DNA of 64,000 nt from Mactra quadrangularis (Eukaryota; Mollusca; Bivalvia; Venerida; Mactridae), in NCBI GenBank assembly GCA_025267735.1, contig CM046304.1:5394001-5458000 (forward strand), read 5' to 3'. The translations under genes and the position numbers were made by a program. Below the pieces are notes generated by a model, which was not told the origin of the DNA, made no database searches, and worked only from the letters and a program-made list of their open reading frames with translations. Position 1 is the stretch's first letter; each line of letters starts with the position of its first letter. This document shows positions 43,246-54,971 of the stretch, piece by piece.

Positions 43246-44737
43246 AGAACAACAATATTTACCTGAGCTTGAACTACCTAATTATAATAATTACAGGCTT
43301 CACTTACATTAAATCAAGAGTTCCTGTGTGTATACAGGTATACAGGTGTTTATAACATTCTGTGTGACTTTAAATCAATTTTTTAAAAGTGGCATGTTAT
43401 TGTACACTGGAACCCCTCTATTAAGACCACTGACCGTTCTTTTAAAAAGTGGTCTTATTAGCGGGGTGGTCTTATTAGCGGATAAATTGGTCTAGCATAA
43501 TTCATAGTACAAAGACTGTCTGACATATACTTTGTTAACTTAAAACAAGGACCCTTTATAACATGTTATATAGATTCCTTGCTTAAAGAATCATTTGAAA
43601 GCATAGTGGGTGTAATGAGCTTAGTGGGTATAATAAGCTTTTACTAATTAGTCATTTTCAAGAGAACAGTTTTCACATTGCATTAGATTTTCAAATTTTA
43701 TTATGAATAATTCTATTTATGAAAAACTTCGTTATTATTCAACAGTATATAACGCGTGTATCGGCGATCACGTACAGGAACGGTCAAAGTGAATTATATC
43801 ACCTACCGGACCGTATAACGGACTTTATTCGGTACTGACGCTCTCTAATCGTAATCATTCGGCTATTTCCGTAGACCGAAAAAAAAACCAATGGAATTTA
43901 TATTAGACCAGCAACAAATATTTGATCTTTCCGTCGAATTTACTCTCATGAGCTTCCATTTCGGATTTGCTATTCTCAGAACACTAAAACTTGTACCACA
44001 TTAACAATTTAACATTAAAAATGTATTTGTATCACGTGACGCGTCTACTTTCGTTTTCGAGTAATTTTGTTGTTTAATCAATTATTTTCAATATACAATT
44101 TAAATGGTCTGTATAGGATAGGAAAATGACCCCTAGATTATGCAAGTGTCACATTTGTAGTTAAACAGGCGTGTTTATACCCCTTTATTTATTAGGTATC
44201 TAACAGATTGACATCCAAACAATGGGTGCATCGTTTTATCTACACAGGTGTGAAAAACATATACCATAGTCAGACTGCCGGTCACTCGCCGAATATTTCG
44301 CGAATTTTATGTGGTCTTTTTAGCGGGGTCAAAATGCACACATTTAAAGAGTTTTGTCAGCAAGAAGTGGTCGTATTACGGAGTAGCGGGGTGGTCCTAA
44401 TTTCCGGGTTAAAGACCATTAAATAAAAAGCAAAAAATTCCGATCTTTTCAAAACCGGTCTTTTTAGCGGGGTGGTCCTTGAATCGGGGTGGTCTTTAAG
44501 CGAGGTTCCAGTGTACTTTTAATTTTGGACACATTAGTTTTGGGGAAACACATAAGTCTGCAATATTGTGGCACAGTTTCAAAGTATTTATTCTTATGAA
44601 ATCAAAATAATTTGTTCAGTTTGTGTATTTTGCCAAATACTTTCGATAAAGCACAAACGAAGACAAAAATAGACTGTAAATACTGAGTTTAATATATTCT
44701 CTCATAAAGGTCAATCTCAGATTGATATTGTCGGACT
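43246..44737. mobile_element. Interrupted copy of the GTCCAACAG MITE
   Basis: 43246-43402 and 44516-44737 together form an inverted copy of 37836-38226: CTGAGCTTGAACTACCT.ATTATAAT, AAAAGTGGCAT, GTTTTGGGGAAACA, GACAAAAATAGACTGTAAATAC. The middle is the TA-flanked element 43405-44513. Confidence 0.7.
43405..44513. mobile_element. TA-flanked transposon, CACTGGAACC ends
   Basis: The inverted ends CACTGGAACC and GGTTCCAGTG bound 1109 bases. TA is at 43403-43404 and 44514-44515, and the paralog at 37836-38226 has the uninterrupted sequence. Many GGGGTGGTC.TTATTAGCGG-type repeats lie near both ends. The TA duplication fits a Tc1/mariner-like non-autonomous element. The 72-codon frame at 44208 is not convincing. 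Confidence 0.85.
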
Positions 44738-45204
44738 ATAGTTTATCGGCATATGATACAACATATGGTACAGGAATAAGCTTTAATTATAGTGAAATGA
44801 CTTGTTGTATGCATACAAAATTAGTCTCAAAATTTTATTTGTATAAGAACTTATGGACGTCATTGTAGATTGTTCCAAATTGAATGCACACACAAGCTGT
44901 CAAGATAATACTTATAAGAACTAATACAATTAACTTATTCCACTTGAAAAATCTAATACACTTACAAAACTAAATGATTAAAAAATATTATTTAAGCAGT
45001 TTAATGCATTCAATTTACAATGATTGTTTGGAGGGCTGAATGAAACACTATTGTAACTCCCTTAATTTCAAATGAAGTTACAATTGTGTTTTGTTCAGCC
45101 CTTGATTTGAATTAGGGTCATATCATTCAAGTGTTCATTGTAAACTTAAATTTTCTGGATCATATAAAAGTTCACTGGGCCGTAAAGAAATTATATATAT
45201 GTTA
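44738..45204. other. Unassigned
   Basis: AT-rich sequence. CAAATGAAGTTACAATTG and a nearby inverted-like AATGAAACACTATTGTAAC suggest a decayed hairpin. Nothing else is recognised. Confidence 0.35.
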
Positions 45205-45371
45205 CAGGGAATGTGTGTAATCAGGGATTTCACGTAATCCCTGAAATTTAGGGATTTCATGTAATCCCAAACTACGTGAAATTTAGTTAGGGAATACACG
45301 TTTGCACTAAAATTTTCTAGGGATCTCACGTAATCCCTGATTTTTTTTTCATTTTTTACACATATTCCCTG
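45205..45371. mobile_element. CACGT-palindrome MITE, inverted copy
   Basis: CAGGGAATGTGTGTAA at the left and ATATTCCCTG at the right frame several AGGGATTTCACGTAATCCCT units. It is the reverse orientation of 3299-3456 and lies about 200 bases upstream of the KRBA2-like pseudogene. Confidence 0.7.
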
Positions 45372-45570
45372 ACATTAAAATCATAATGTTTTAAATCCAA
45401 AATATAATTCATTGTGCTGTAAGGTTGACTAATTAAATGTTTTCTCTGTTATGCATTGATATTTTTGTAATGTGAATGCAATTATAGTATCATAACGGTT
45501 TTCCGAGCATTAGTATAATCCTATTTGTTTGTTTTGCCTACAAATGGGAGATTGTATTATTCACTTAGAT

Positions 45571-46940
45571 AATTGCTGTTGGATTGATTGCAGAAGTGGC
45601 ATATAAATTACTGAATAGTGTTTTTTTTGTGTTTGGGGCACCACATATTATTCTATCTGATAATGGACGTGAATTTACTGCAGAAATTATATTAGAACTA
45701 AAAGAGTTTGGCCTGAACTTGTAATAGTCCATGGGCGACCAAGACATCCACAATCACAAGGAAGCATAGAGCGGTCAAATGCTGACATTCATGATATGCT
45801 GGTTGGTTGGATGAGTGACAACGAAACAACACGTCCTCCATTGGAATTAAGTTTGTGCAATTTCAGAAGAACCGCAGGCACCATGACGGAAAAAAAGATC
45901 GCCATACGAAGCTATGTTTGGTTGCCCACCTAAAGTTAGACTGACAAACTCCTCCCTACCAGATGAGATTCTAGTTATGCTTACAAATGAAGAGGACTTG
46001 GCAAGTTATTTCTCTGTCATGGACACATCAGATACACCTCCTGAAAACTTCACTTCTGTGGCGTCTGTACCTGAAAGCAACGCTCTTAAGCGGTTTGTAC
46101 CTGACAACCTCGCTCCCATGGGGTCTGCTACCGATATCTTAAATCCTGTGGGGTTTACACCTGACGACTTTGCTCCTGTGGGGTCTGTATCTGCCAATCT
46201 CACTCTTGGTAGGTCAGCACAAGACAACTTTGATCCAGTGGTGTCCACACCTGACAACTTTGCTCCTGTGGGGTCCGCACCGGACAATATTGCTCCGGTT
46301 GGGTATGCATCTAATAATCTCACTCCTGTGGAATCTGCACATGACACATTTACTCCTGTGTGTCTGTATCTGATAATTGCACTCCTGTTGGGTCTGCACC
46401 TTAGTGTGCCAATTGCAACTGCACCGCAACAGAAGATACGTCAACATGCAGCTTATGTGAAAGGCCATCTAACATTAGACGAGCCCGACATAGTAGTGGC
46501 GAAGCTCTTGTTAAACAAGGGGATAGAATGGTTTCCAGGAGCAACAGAATCTTAAGGCCGGTCAATGTTGGGACAATGTATTGGTTCCCATTCCAAATGT
46601 TGACCAGGGGCGTGGAGATCCTAAAAAGTTTATGTGCTGCATTCTGGAAGAGCAGGACGGTTATTACACTCTAGGTACCCCGTATTGAATTTTAGATTCC
46701 AAATATTGCAGGAGTCAATTTACTGTTACTACTTTCCAAGGACTAACAATGGAAAACGTTGGCCAACAAGACAAAATATCAGTTAGGGCTGCTGCTGGAG
46801 CACAGTCCATTGGTGACGGGCAAGGCTTTTTAAAATATTCTTGCAAAACAGATAGCAAGACAAAGTCGTGCTGATGTCGAAAAGGTATGGTCTTATGTAA
46901 CTCAAGGTGCCGTCACAGCTTGACCTGTACTAACAAATAA
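45571..46940 (+). pseudogene. KRBA2-like (Ginger/GIN-type) integrase pseudogene
   Basis: Pieces in different frames line up with the integrase part of proteins annotated in invertebrates as KRAB-A domain-containing protein 2-like. In order: FGAPHI..SDNGREF (45630-45680, second catalytic Asp), HPQSQGSIERSN (45745-45780, catalytic Glu), SPYEAMFG (about 45900-45922), GRGDP (46610-46620), EEQDGYYTLGT, and a Cys-rich tail ending at TAA 46938-46940. Frameshifts lie near 45712, 45895, 46370 and beyond 46430, with stops at 46678-46690 and an in-frame TGA in the tail. The 5' part, including the first catalytic Asp, is absent. Its last 128 bases are duplicated at 2740-2867. Confidence 0.8.
46030..46420 (+). 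repeat. 30-bp coding minisatellite inside the pseudogene
   Basis: About 12 imperfect 30-base units encode a 10-residue repeat of the type PDNFAPVGS plus one variable residue (46030-46368 in one frame; two more units continue in another frame after a shift). KRBA2-like proteins do not normally have this insert, so it probably expanded in this lineage. Open minus-strand frames over it are shadows of the repeat. Confidence 0.8.
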
Positions 46941-47371
46941 ACGTAATCAAATTAGATATGTAAAATGTATTCGTTCATTTTGTCACAAATATCCGATTAT
47001 AGTCCATTATTTTTTCAACTGTCGAAGTTGAGAAAAAAACAAACAATATATATTGTTCTATGCTTACGTGATATGTCTTGTATATGTGTTTTCTAGGTAT
47101 TATTTTCAGGGCCATATGTTTGTCATGGGTTATTTACTGTGCTTATGATGTGCTTAATTAAGTTAGTAGAATTTTTACTAAAACAAAATATTTAAATAAA
47201 TTTACATATTGCATTACAAACCATTATATAACATTTTAAGTCTTATGTTGAAAATACGTGTAAAATAATTGTTTTAAAACAAAGATGTAATTTTGCAATA
47301 AACTTTAGCAGTAAAAAATTTAATGTAACAATTTCATCGCTAATCGACATCATCTGTATCAACAATCAAGT

Positions 47372-47529
47372 CAGGGAATTTGTGTAAAAATGAGAAAATA
47401 TTTCAGGGATTTCATGTAATCCCTAGCGATATCAGGGATTTCACGTATTCCCTAAAATCATCAGGGATTACGTGAATTCCCTTAATTTGTTAGGGATTAC
47501 GTGATATCCCTGATTACACACATTCCCTG
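47372..47529. mobile_element. CACGT-palindrome MITE, block B copy
   Basis: The exact partner of 3299-3456 at the constant 44073-base offset. Confidence 0.75.
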
Positions 47530-47700
47530 TAACATATACATTGTAGTTTGCTTGAATATGCTGTCCGTATTAATGATTTTCATAACACTTCTGAAAATTG
47601 CATAAATAATACACTTGTACATGCAGAAGAAATATCTAAAGTAAACACATATCAACAAATTATTAGGCTTTAAATATTTATACTTGAAATTCCTTATTAA

Positions 47701-48054
47701 AGGTACTAGTTCACAGATTTGGTTTATTTTTCTATAATTTCAAAATACCATTCAGTGTCTGTAATAGTGTCAAAAAATTAATTCTTATTATTTCAAGACA
47801 AATTGACCTATATGTTGGAAGAAATACACAATAAAAGTAACAAAACGCACTAAAAGGGTCTATGCAGTGACATACAGGGTAGATATTTACTACATGATAC
47901 ACCATCATTTGTCGTTGGATGTGAATTTGCACTAAAATTGTCATTATCAGAACACTACTTTCCAGCTTCCAAACAATTTTCCACTCAATTTTAATAGTGT
48001 TAGAAAAAGTTATATTAAAGTGATATTTAAGTTGAAATCTGTGAATGAGTACTT
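47701..48054. mobile_element. TTAA MITE, block B copy
   Basis: Partner of 3628-3981, with TTAA retained on both sides. Confidence 0.75.
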
Positions 48055-48112
48055 TTAATTATATGATTTTGGAATATACAGTATAATGCTATTGGAAAGG
48101 ATGTCAATTTTG

Positions 48113-48534
48113 CAGGGCTTGAATTTAACAAAAAATGAGCTTGCAAATTTTTTGCGAGTTGATTTTATCTCAACTCTCAAATTGAAAAAAGTCACTTGCA
48201 ATTTTTCTCAAACTTTTTAATAGCATACGTAGTTATTATTCATGTATGCAATATAAAAACAAAATGGCATTATATTTAACTAGGGATAAAACAAGGGCGT
48301 TATTTTGGAATTGACAAAGAATATAGAACATGTTTTTACGGTGAATTTTTCATTGATACTAGTTCTATCGATTAATCTGCCGGTTTCAATACTGATTTGA
48401 GCCTCATTAGTTTTGACAGTTATTTTTTTGCATAGATTTCAACTCGCGAAAATTTGCGAGTTAAAAAAAGGTTGCTCGCAATTTTCAAAACCCACTCACA
48501 TTTTGCGAGTAAGCGAGCTTAAATTCGAGCCCTG
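48113..48534. mobile_element. hAT-like element, block B copy
   Basis: Partner of 4040-4461, differing at a few bases. Confidence 0.65.
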
Positions 48535-48934
48535 ATTTTGGTTTTGGTCCATCATTTAAATACAGTACAAGGATTTTCTTCATTGGTTAGATTCAGAAAA
48601 AGAGCTTTGGTCATTAGGGAATCATAGAACATAGAAAATTACAGAATTTTTCCATTTTGAAGGAATAAAAAGGGGAAGGTGGGTGTCTAAATGACATAGG
48701 AGCTTTTTATAAAGTATCATTAAATTATTAGCACAGGGAATTATAAACTATAATTAAATTCAATCTATGATCGTTATGAAGTACTTAGTTAAAAATAAGG
48801 GACTTAATCCAATTTTAAAAAAATTCTACTTAAAAGTTTAGACTGTTTTTAACATCTTTATAAGAATGTCTGTCCTTTTTGTTAAATAAATATACATATT
48901 TATCTATGCTGTCATTGCATTACTAAAGGATTTG

Positions 48935-49160
48935 TCATTGAGCGTGGTCGAATGGTTAATGATGTTGGACGAGTAATCAATGGATAGCAAACTCCATGTT
49001 GGTTCAGAAGATACACATTGGTTTGAATCACATACAAAACCATCCTGTTTGTTTCCTTGAGTGAGAAACTATCTGTTCCATTCTGTACTGGGGAAACCAG
49101 GAAGCAGGTTCGAGATAGATTAATCTTAGTTGTAAGAACTTGTTTCATAATTCAGCTCTA
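48935..49160 (+). mobile_element. tRNA-derived SINE, block B copy
   Basis: Partner of 4862-5090 with a better A box (GTGGTCGAATGGTTA) and B box (GGTTTGAATCACA). Confidence 0.65.
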
Positions 49161-49237
49161 ATGTATTCGTATAAATATAATTTATATCAGTATGGAAAGA
49201 ATTTGTCAGTGTACTGAGCAAGATGGATTACCATCAT

Positions 49238-49390
49238 TGTTAAATTTTATTTAACTGACAGTAGCAAATACATTAGCTCCGCTGATTTAAATATTCACAT
49301 CAGTACTACAGTACTCACAATCAATGAAGATATATTTATATCAGCGGAGTTAATGCATGCCCCCCTGACAGTTTTTTGAAATTTAACAAT
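49238..49390. mobile_element. Hairpin MITE, block B copy
   Basis: Partner of 5163-5316, with inverted GCTCCGCTGAT and ATCAGCGGAGTTAA arms. Confidence 0.6.
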
Positions 49391-49879
49391 ACAGTGTGAG
49401 ACTTGGATGTTATATTGTCGTACAGATGTAGGGAGGCTTTGTGAGGGTATAATAATGAACAATTTCATGTTTTTATTAAAACAATTTATTTATAAATTTG
49501 TGATATTTTTTTTAACTTTATCTATACATATTTCACATTTTGATTAGAGCTAATAAAATAATAAGAAAAAATGTGTTAGTTTGGTAACCTATTCACACCT
49601 TTTATATTCAAATTCTTATTTAAACTATGCATTGCTCTAACATAATTAGTCCATTATGCACAAATCATTAAATTCGAACATTTCGCCTCTATGTAACAAT
49701 GTCCTATCTCCATTTTTGAAAAAAATGAGATAAACTTCCCAAGCGATTTGTATGACCTTGTTCTGTCTTCTAAAAAGGTTTCGTGACTATGATGTCAAAC
49801 AGCCCAATCCGCCAATCGTACATTATCATATCGCCACACATTTTCTCTGCTCAAAGTGTAAACATTGCTCTACGTCCAG

Positions 49880-50445
49880 GACATAGATCAATTTTTGTGC
49901 TAAAAATACTGTTATAGTCAAAATGAATCTTTGTCACTCGTTTACTGTCCTAATTGGCGCTAAAGATGCTCCAAGTCCATAGAAGCTCGCTCGAACATTG
50001 CTCTATCTCTTTTCTCGTCTGGTCTGAGTACACAATATGATTATCGTGTTTTTGCTCTCCACAATATCTCCACGTGTATACCACAATAAATATGTATGAT
50101 GCAACATAGACAGTGTTACAAACTCAAAATTGTAGAAAATGTGCACAAATACCATTATATTGTCTTCTTGGAGACAACTCTATGTTAGAACAAGATGCAT
50201 CAACCAAAATGACCAAAAATATTTGGTAGGTACAGCATTGTCAAATTGAGGCGACGATTTGTATAAGAGATTATTAGAAAATAAACATGAAATACAGTGC
50301 ATGAGCATAAGTTCCTACTCTCTTATATATGTAGAAAATAAAAGATTACAATATTTTATCTACTTATATAGTGATTACTTGACCATTGTTAGTAACCCCA
50401 AAAAGCAACAGATAATGCCGTCTTCAAGCAGCCAGTGGACCGAGT
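49880..50445. other. Segment present only in block B
   Basis: About 565 bases between CTACGTCCAG and ATCGGTATAGCAGTTGG that are missing at the matching place in block A (5806-5820). CCAG/GGAC pieces occur at both edges. No ends typical of a transposon are seen, so it could equally be a deletion in A. Confidence 0.5.
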
Positions 50446-50644
50446 ATCGGTATAGCAGTTGGCTCAGTGTCCTTTAGCATTCAAGTAGTCCGACGGCCCA
50501 CTCTCTTTTAACAGACTCTATTTGCTTAATTCAATAAAAAAGTTAAAGTTGTTTTACTGTTTATTTAAGTTTAGGACATATCATGCTTAATCATTAAAAT
50601 TGACTGCATATTATAACATAAGAGTTTTTGTCCAGTAAGAGTTT

Positions 50645-50940
50645 TTGTTGGGTTTAATGCCGTAGCAACCCATTGAATAGGTCAATTAACGGCGGTCAGT
50701 CAACCCACTCACTCCTGGAAATGCTAAATCTCTGGATTTAGCTGTTAAGCAACTACTAAGCGCATACTTTCTTTAGTGACTGACAACTGCTCTACATAAT
50801 TAAGAAGCATTAGTGGGAGGGAGAATGGCCGTAGAAATAATTTTATGACCCAGCTCCACGAAAGTTTGCCCCGCCCGTGAATCGAACCTACTACCCCTCG
50901 ATCAGTAGACTTGCATGCTACCAACTGAGCTAGCTGTTAA
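50645..50940 (-). mobile_element. SINE family 1, block B copy
   Basis: Partner of 6030-6312, with a clear tRNA-like head at the right (CCCGTGAATCGAACC and CTACCAACTGAGCTAGC on the plus strand). Confidence 0.8.
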
Positions 50941-51105
50941 GTAAAATAAGTATTTTTCTGGACCAAATGTTCATTGCTGATAAAGTTTGTCATATAGACT
51001 GTCGGTCGGGATCTATGGTTATTGGTGTCTATGGTCAACAACTAATGACGTCAACAAACACATATTTTCGACTATGTTTCGTTTTTAGCCTAATGATATT
51101 ATGAC

Positions 51106-51450
51106 AAAGGTACTAGTTCACAAATTTGGTTTATTTGTTCTATAATTAAAAAAAACATTCAGTGTTTGTAATTGTGTTTAAAAGTTAATACTTATTCTAA
51201 GACAAACTGACCTGAATGTTGCAGAACATTTACTACAAAAGTCACATAAATATGCACTAAAATTGTCTATACCATGACATGCGGGGTAAATATTTACTAA
51301 ATGAAACGCCATCATTAGTAGTTGTATGTCAATGTGCATTAAAATTGTCATTATCAGAACACTACTTTCCAGCTTCCAAAAATGTTTCCATACAATTTTG
51401 ATAGTTTTAGAAATGTTTGATAATCAAGTTGAAATCTGTGAATGAGTACC
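51106..51450. mobile_element. TTAA MITE, uninterrupted copy
   Basis: Partner of 6496-8195 without the 1352-base insertion, so it shows the empty site. Confidence 0.7.
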
Positions 51451-51567
51451 TTTATTAGTGCTTAAAATAACTATTTTTTCTCTGCCCAGTAAAACGTTAA
51501 TTTTGCTGGACCGTATGTCCAGTGTTTGGCGAGATATGATCTTTTTGTGTTGGTGCGCCGTAAAACC

Positions 51568-51652
51568 CAAACAAACAAACAAACAAACAAACAAACAAAC
51601 AAACAAACAAACAAACAAACAAACAAACAAACAAACAAACAAACAAACAAAC
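51568..51652. repeat. (CAAA)n microsatellite
   Basis: About 21 perfect tetranucleotide units, against three to four at 8316-8330 in block A. It lies some 120 bases beyond the stop codon of receptor B. Four overlapping open frames here are repeat artefacts. Confidence 0.95.
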
Positions 51653-51774
51653 AGTATGCCCCGTGCTGATGAAATATCTTTTTGAAGACCGACAACGTTT
51701 AAGAAAAATAAACATGAATCTTGTAAAACTCTAAGGCAACCTCTGTTGTTGTAGATACAAACAGTCTTGAATTA

Positions 51775-53877
51775 TCATATTGATAACAATCTAGCTTTAT
51801 GAATGTTTGCAGCATTGTTTTGAGATCTCTCTTGGAGGGATCGTTCATAATAATGGAATGCCTCATTTGGTAGATTCTCTTGTTCCATACACTGTCCAAG
51901 TAGATTATATACTGTTTCTTTGTGGTATGATATTGGCTCCTCATTAAATACATACTTCAACTTGTTCAGAGCTCTCTGTTTCTCTTCATTCTTCTGTAAA
52001 GTACTATATACTTTGTATTGTAAGAAATACAAGTATGGAAGTGAATCTACTACGGCATTATCCATCCAATCATCAAATAGTTGCCTTCGTCTCTGTATCT
52101 CTTCCTGAGTGGATCTGAAGAATTCTTGTCTCAATTCTTGGGGTACTATAGTAACTTCATGGTATGCAAAAATCACACAATATGATACAATGTGTCTGAA
52201 GTCAGTTACGTGTCTATGATAAGCAGCATTTGAAAATTCTTCTTTAGCAGACACAGGGATGTCACCATGACAGCCACACACTGGAAGAACGACATTCCTG
52301 TCATATCTTTGATCAATACGAGTTAATATTTCTTCAGTCACTCTCATGTTACCAGTTCTGTAATAAACAGTGGCAAGTTTTAACAAACCAGATGATACAT
52401 CAGAATTCAGTCCAGATTTTAACCATTCTATAGTACTGTCTGTTAAATGTCCATGTAGTGATATAGAGTGAGACGCCATCAGTGATCCAATTGTTTGAGA
52501 CATTAATGATAAGATATTACTGACTGCATTCTTTTGAATATAGTTCAGTTGAGGGTATAGATTGCGAATGTGCCTATATTGACAAACCATTTGTTTTATT
52601 ATGTGTTCATTTCTTTGGTTCCTAAATTTAATCATATTTTGCCTATATAGGATTATGACTGAATATGCAGAACTGTATGCTAATTGACCTGAAACAAATC
52701 TGTGTATATGTAGCCTTGAGTGTAATGCAGGCAAATGCAGTAGATAATTATTCAATTTTTGTTTCAATCTTTCACCAATGTCATCAATTTTGATATCTTG
52801 TAACATTCTACCTTCACTTCTGATAATACGTTCTAGAACTTCTAATAATCTTTGTTGTTGAAATGGTGATATTTTTCCTGCCATTAGATTGTTTCCATGT
52901 ATAATAAAATGTGGACATTTTATATGTGCTATAAAGTTGTACAAAACACTCAACACTTTAACAAGGCATGTAATAAGATTTATGTCTTGCCAGTAATCAG
53001 CCATGGTATTCTCAACACAATGTAGTAAAGCTGTTTTACACATATAACTTGATATAACATCTTTAAACTCATCATATGATTTAAGTATTACTTTCATCAT
53101 AGTGTAACATTTCATGTGAGTATTGTTCATACTAAACATTAAATATCTCTCTGCTAATGTTGTAGATATTCTCCATTCTACTCCAACATGTCCACTTATC
53201 TTACTATCTACAGGAACAAGAAAACATCCACACTTTTCACACTTAGATTTCAATGAAGCATTTGGCCATCCACCTACATTTCTTTGTACTAACCATCTTC
53301 TCGATTCTTCTGGCCACTGTGCACAATGAACAGCGATCACATGATCTACTTCACCCAAATTACCTCTCTTTTGCATCGTTAATGCAGGGCCATGTTGTAT
53401 AGCTCCATTTGATAGTATATTACCATTGTCTAAATGTTTCTTCAATATTCTTCCTTTATTATCTATACAATACTTGTTATCAGGAATATGTTCAGCAGCA
53501 AGAGGTACATCATCTCTTAGTAATTGTAATAAACAATATCCAGGAACAGTTGTCTCATCTTGTACCATCAATAGATTCTTTGCACCATGTTTCCAATATG
53601 ACCAATCATTTATCACATTGAAATCGTTCTTACATACTAAAAAGTCATCATCAGAATTAATACCTAAAGTTGTTGTACCTTCAGACTGACTACCAAACAC
53701 ATATACATTTTTGTTGTTGTTACTTGTATGAATACTGCCATAGATCGTTAGTGCAGATTCGTTAAATAATGCAGTCTGTCTTCTTCTCTGTATCATCTGA
53801 TCATTAAGTCCAATGTCATCTAATACTTTAGAAAGTATCAAAGATAAATGTTCAGGACTTGGTTGAACACTTGACAT
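51775..53877 (-). CDS. Mab-21/cGAS-like receptor, copy B (700 aa)
   Basis: A single-exon paralog of 8453-10555 with the same 700-residue length and numbering. The catalytic signature is GS 62-63, Glu66, Asp76-Asp77-Asp78, with Asp178 in VDHV; the Mab-21 and TPR-like parts are as in copy A. The two proteins are nearly the same over most of their length but differ strongly at residues 38-61 and 164-184, which flank the nucleotidyltransferase core. Residues 213-218 read CEKCGC here and CEKSGC in copy A. The frame is open 31 codons further upstream (to 53970), but that stretch crosses a 3' splice site and is not conserved in A, so the ATG at 53875-53877 is preferred. Confidence 0.85.
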   Translation of the reverse strand: MSSVQPSPEHLSLILSKVLDDIGLNDQMIQRRRQTALFNESALTIYGSIHTSNNNKNVYVFGSQSEGTTTLGINSDDDFLVCKNDFNVINDWSYWKHGAKNLLMVQDETTVPGYCLLQLLRDDVPLAAEHIPDNKYCIDNKGRILKKHLDNGNILSNGAIQHGPALTMQKRGNLGEVDHVIAVHCAQWPEESRRWLVQRNVGGWPNASLKSKCEKCGCFLVPVDSKISGHVGVEWRISTTLAERYLMFSMNNTHMKCYTMMKVILKSYDEFKDVISSYMCKTALLHCVENTMADYWQDINLITCLVKVLSVLYNFIAHIKCPHFIIHGNNLMAGKISPFQQQRLLEVLERIIRSEGRMLQDIKIDDIGERLKQKLNNYLLHLPALHSRLHIHRFVSGQLAYSSAYSVIILYRQNMIKFRNQRNEHIIKQMVCQYRHIRNLYPQLNYIQKNAVSNILSLMSQTIGSLMASHSISLHGHLTDSTIEWLKSGLNSDVSSGLLKLATVYYRTGNMRVTEEILTRIDQRYDRNVVLPVCGCHGDIPVSAKEEFSNAAYHRHVTDFRHIVSYCVIFAYHEVTIVPQELRQEFFRSTQEEIQRRRQLFDDWMDNAVVDSLPYLYFLQYKVYSTLQKNEEKQRALNKLKYVFNEEPISYHKETVYNLLGQCMEQENLPNEAFHYYERSLQERSQNNAANIHKARLLSI

Positions 53878-53878
53878 T

Positions 53879-53895
53879 CTGAAACATGTACAACA
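53879..53895 (-). promoter_or_regulatory. Putative 3' splice site before receptor B start
   Basis: Minus-strand TGTTGTACATGTTTCAG ends one base before the ATG, as in copy A. The arrangement is conserved, while sequence further upstream diverges. Confidence 0.55.
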
Positions 53896-54287
53896 GTATA
53901 ACGTTTTATAATTTGAAATTACTATATGCACACAAAGATAACGAACATGTAACAGTACATAGATTCTCACAATTTTATGTACCTTCCCTGTTCCATTCTA
54001 TTTTAATTCGAGAAAAAACCTTTGACAAAAACCCATACATTTGATAATTGTTTCAAATCATGAAACTGACAAATAAATGAAATAAAACAATGTAACAAGT
54101 ATTAGTCTGTTTAGATATCTTTCTACAACTCACAGTTTTATACGAGACTTTATTACCGGTGTGTTTAAATTTAAGTAAGATAAGGTAACCCGCCCATTGT
54201 TAAAAAGAGTAGATAAAAATCACACACAAAATTATTTTTGAATTGGAAAAAATAAACAAGGCATTTGTATAAGCGGCATTGTAAATT

Positions 54288-54427
54288 TGCCTGCAATTAT
54301 CTTTTTAACATCTAAGTTCTTAAACCGCCATTTTTGTTTCTTATCTAAAGGTGAGACTTAATAGAATTGATTATGATGTAATTTGGGAAATTTTATAGTA
54401 CATTATTTTACTTCCTGTTTCTGTTTC
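54288..54427 (-). promoter_or_regulatory. Promoter/first-exon-like unit B1
   Basis: GAAACAGAAACAGGAAG (54410-54426), TATAAAA (54391-54397), uORF ATGGCGGTTTAA (54320-54331). The donor-equivalent reads CAG/GCAAAT, a GC donor, which is weaker. Nearest unit to receptor B. Confidence 0.4.
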
Positions 54428-54971
54428 AAGTCGTGTCAAAGATAGACAACTCTTGATTTGTTATCAACTGAGTATAATTTGAGTGATCTCTCTTGTTATT
54501 ATTATAAATTATGATTTCTATATTAACATATCTGAACTTTTAACAAAACATTGATCACAAATTAAATAACAGTTACATGACTTATCAAAGCACATTAAGA
54601 TAATTTTATCTTCTGAAACCTAACAGAAGTAAATATAAAAATACTAGATTGACTCAAAATAATGTCTTTTTGCAAAGACGTTTAAAAAACAAGATTTTAT
54701 TCATTTATAGCTCAAAAGATAGACATCAAATGAGTTTTTAAGAGAAACACGTTAGTTACAAGATTGTGACTACAGGTAGTTTACCTTGAACCTGGACCCA
54801 AAAATAAAAACTTGAGTAGTTTCTACTATGACATAATTTAACGCACATTACATAGAGACACAAAAATAGCTACGTTAAAAAGGTACATACCATAACCAAA
54901 ATAGATATAGCTGTAGATACACAGTAATAGCTAAATATATGGGCCAAACACTGAATCGACTGTCTTTTTAT

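Noticed and set aside
46006..46468. Minus-strand frames with ten-residue repeats
   Set aside because: They are antisense shadows of the 30-base minisatellite; the plus strand matches the integrase family.
46858..46875. In-frame TGA of the KRBA2-like tail as selenocysteine
   Set aside because: The gene has several frameshifts and stops elsewhere, and the family does not use selenocysteine.
51424..51715. Four overlapping 70-odd-codon frames with Cys-Leu-Phe-Val or Gln-Thr-Asn-Lys runs
   Set aside because: They are translations of the (CAAA)n microsatellite.
53878..53970. 31-codon N-terminal extension of receptor B
   Set aside because: It crosses a conserved 3' splice site and has no counterpart in copy A, where the upstream frame differs.
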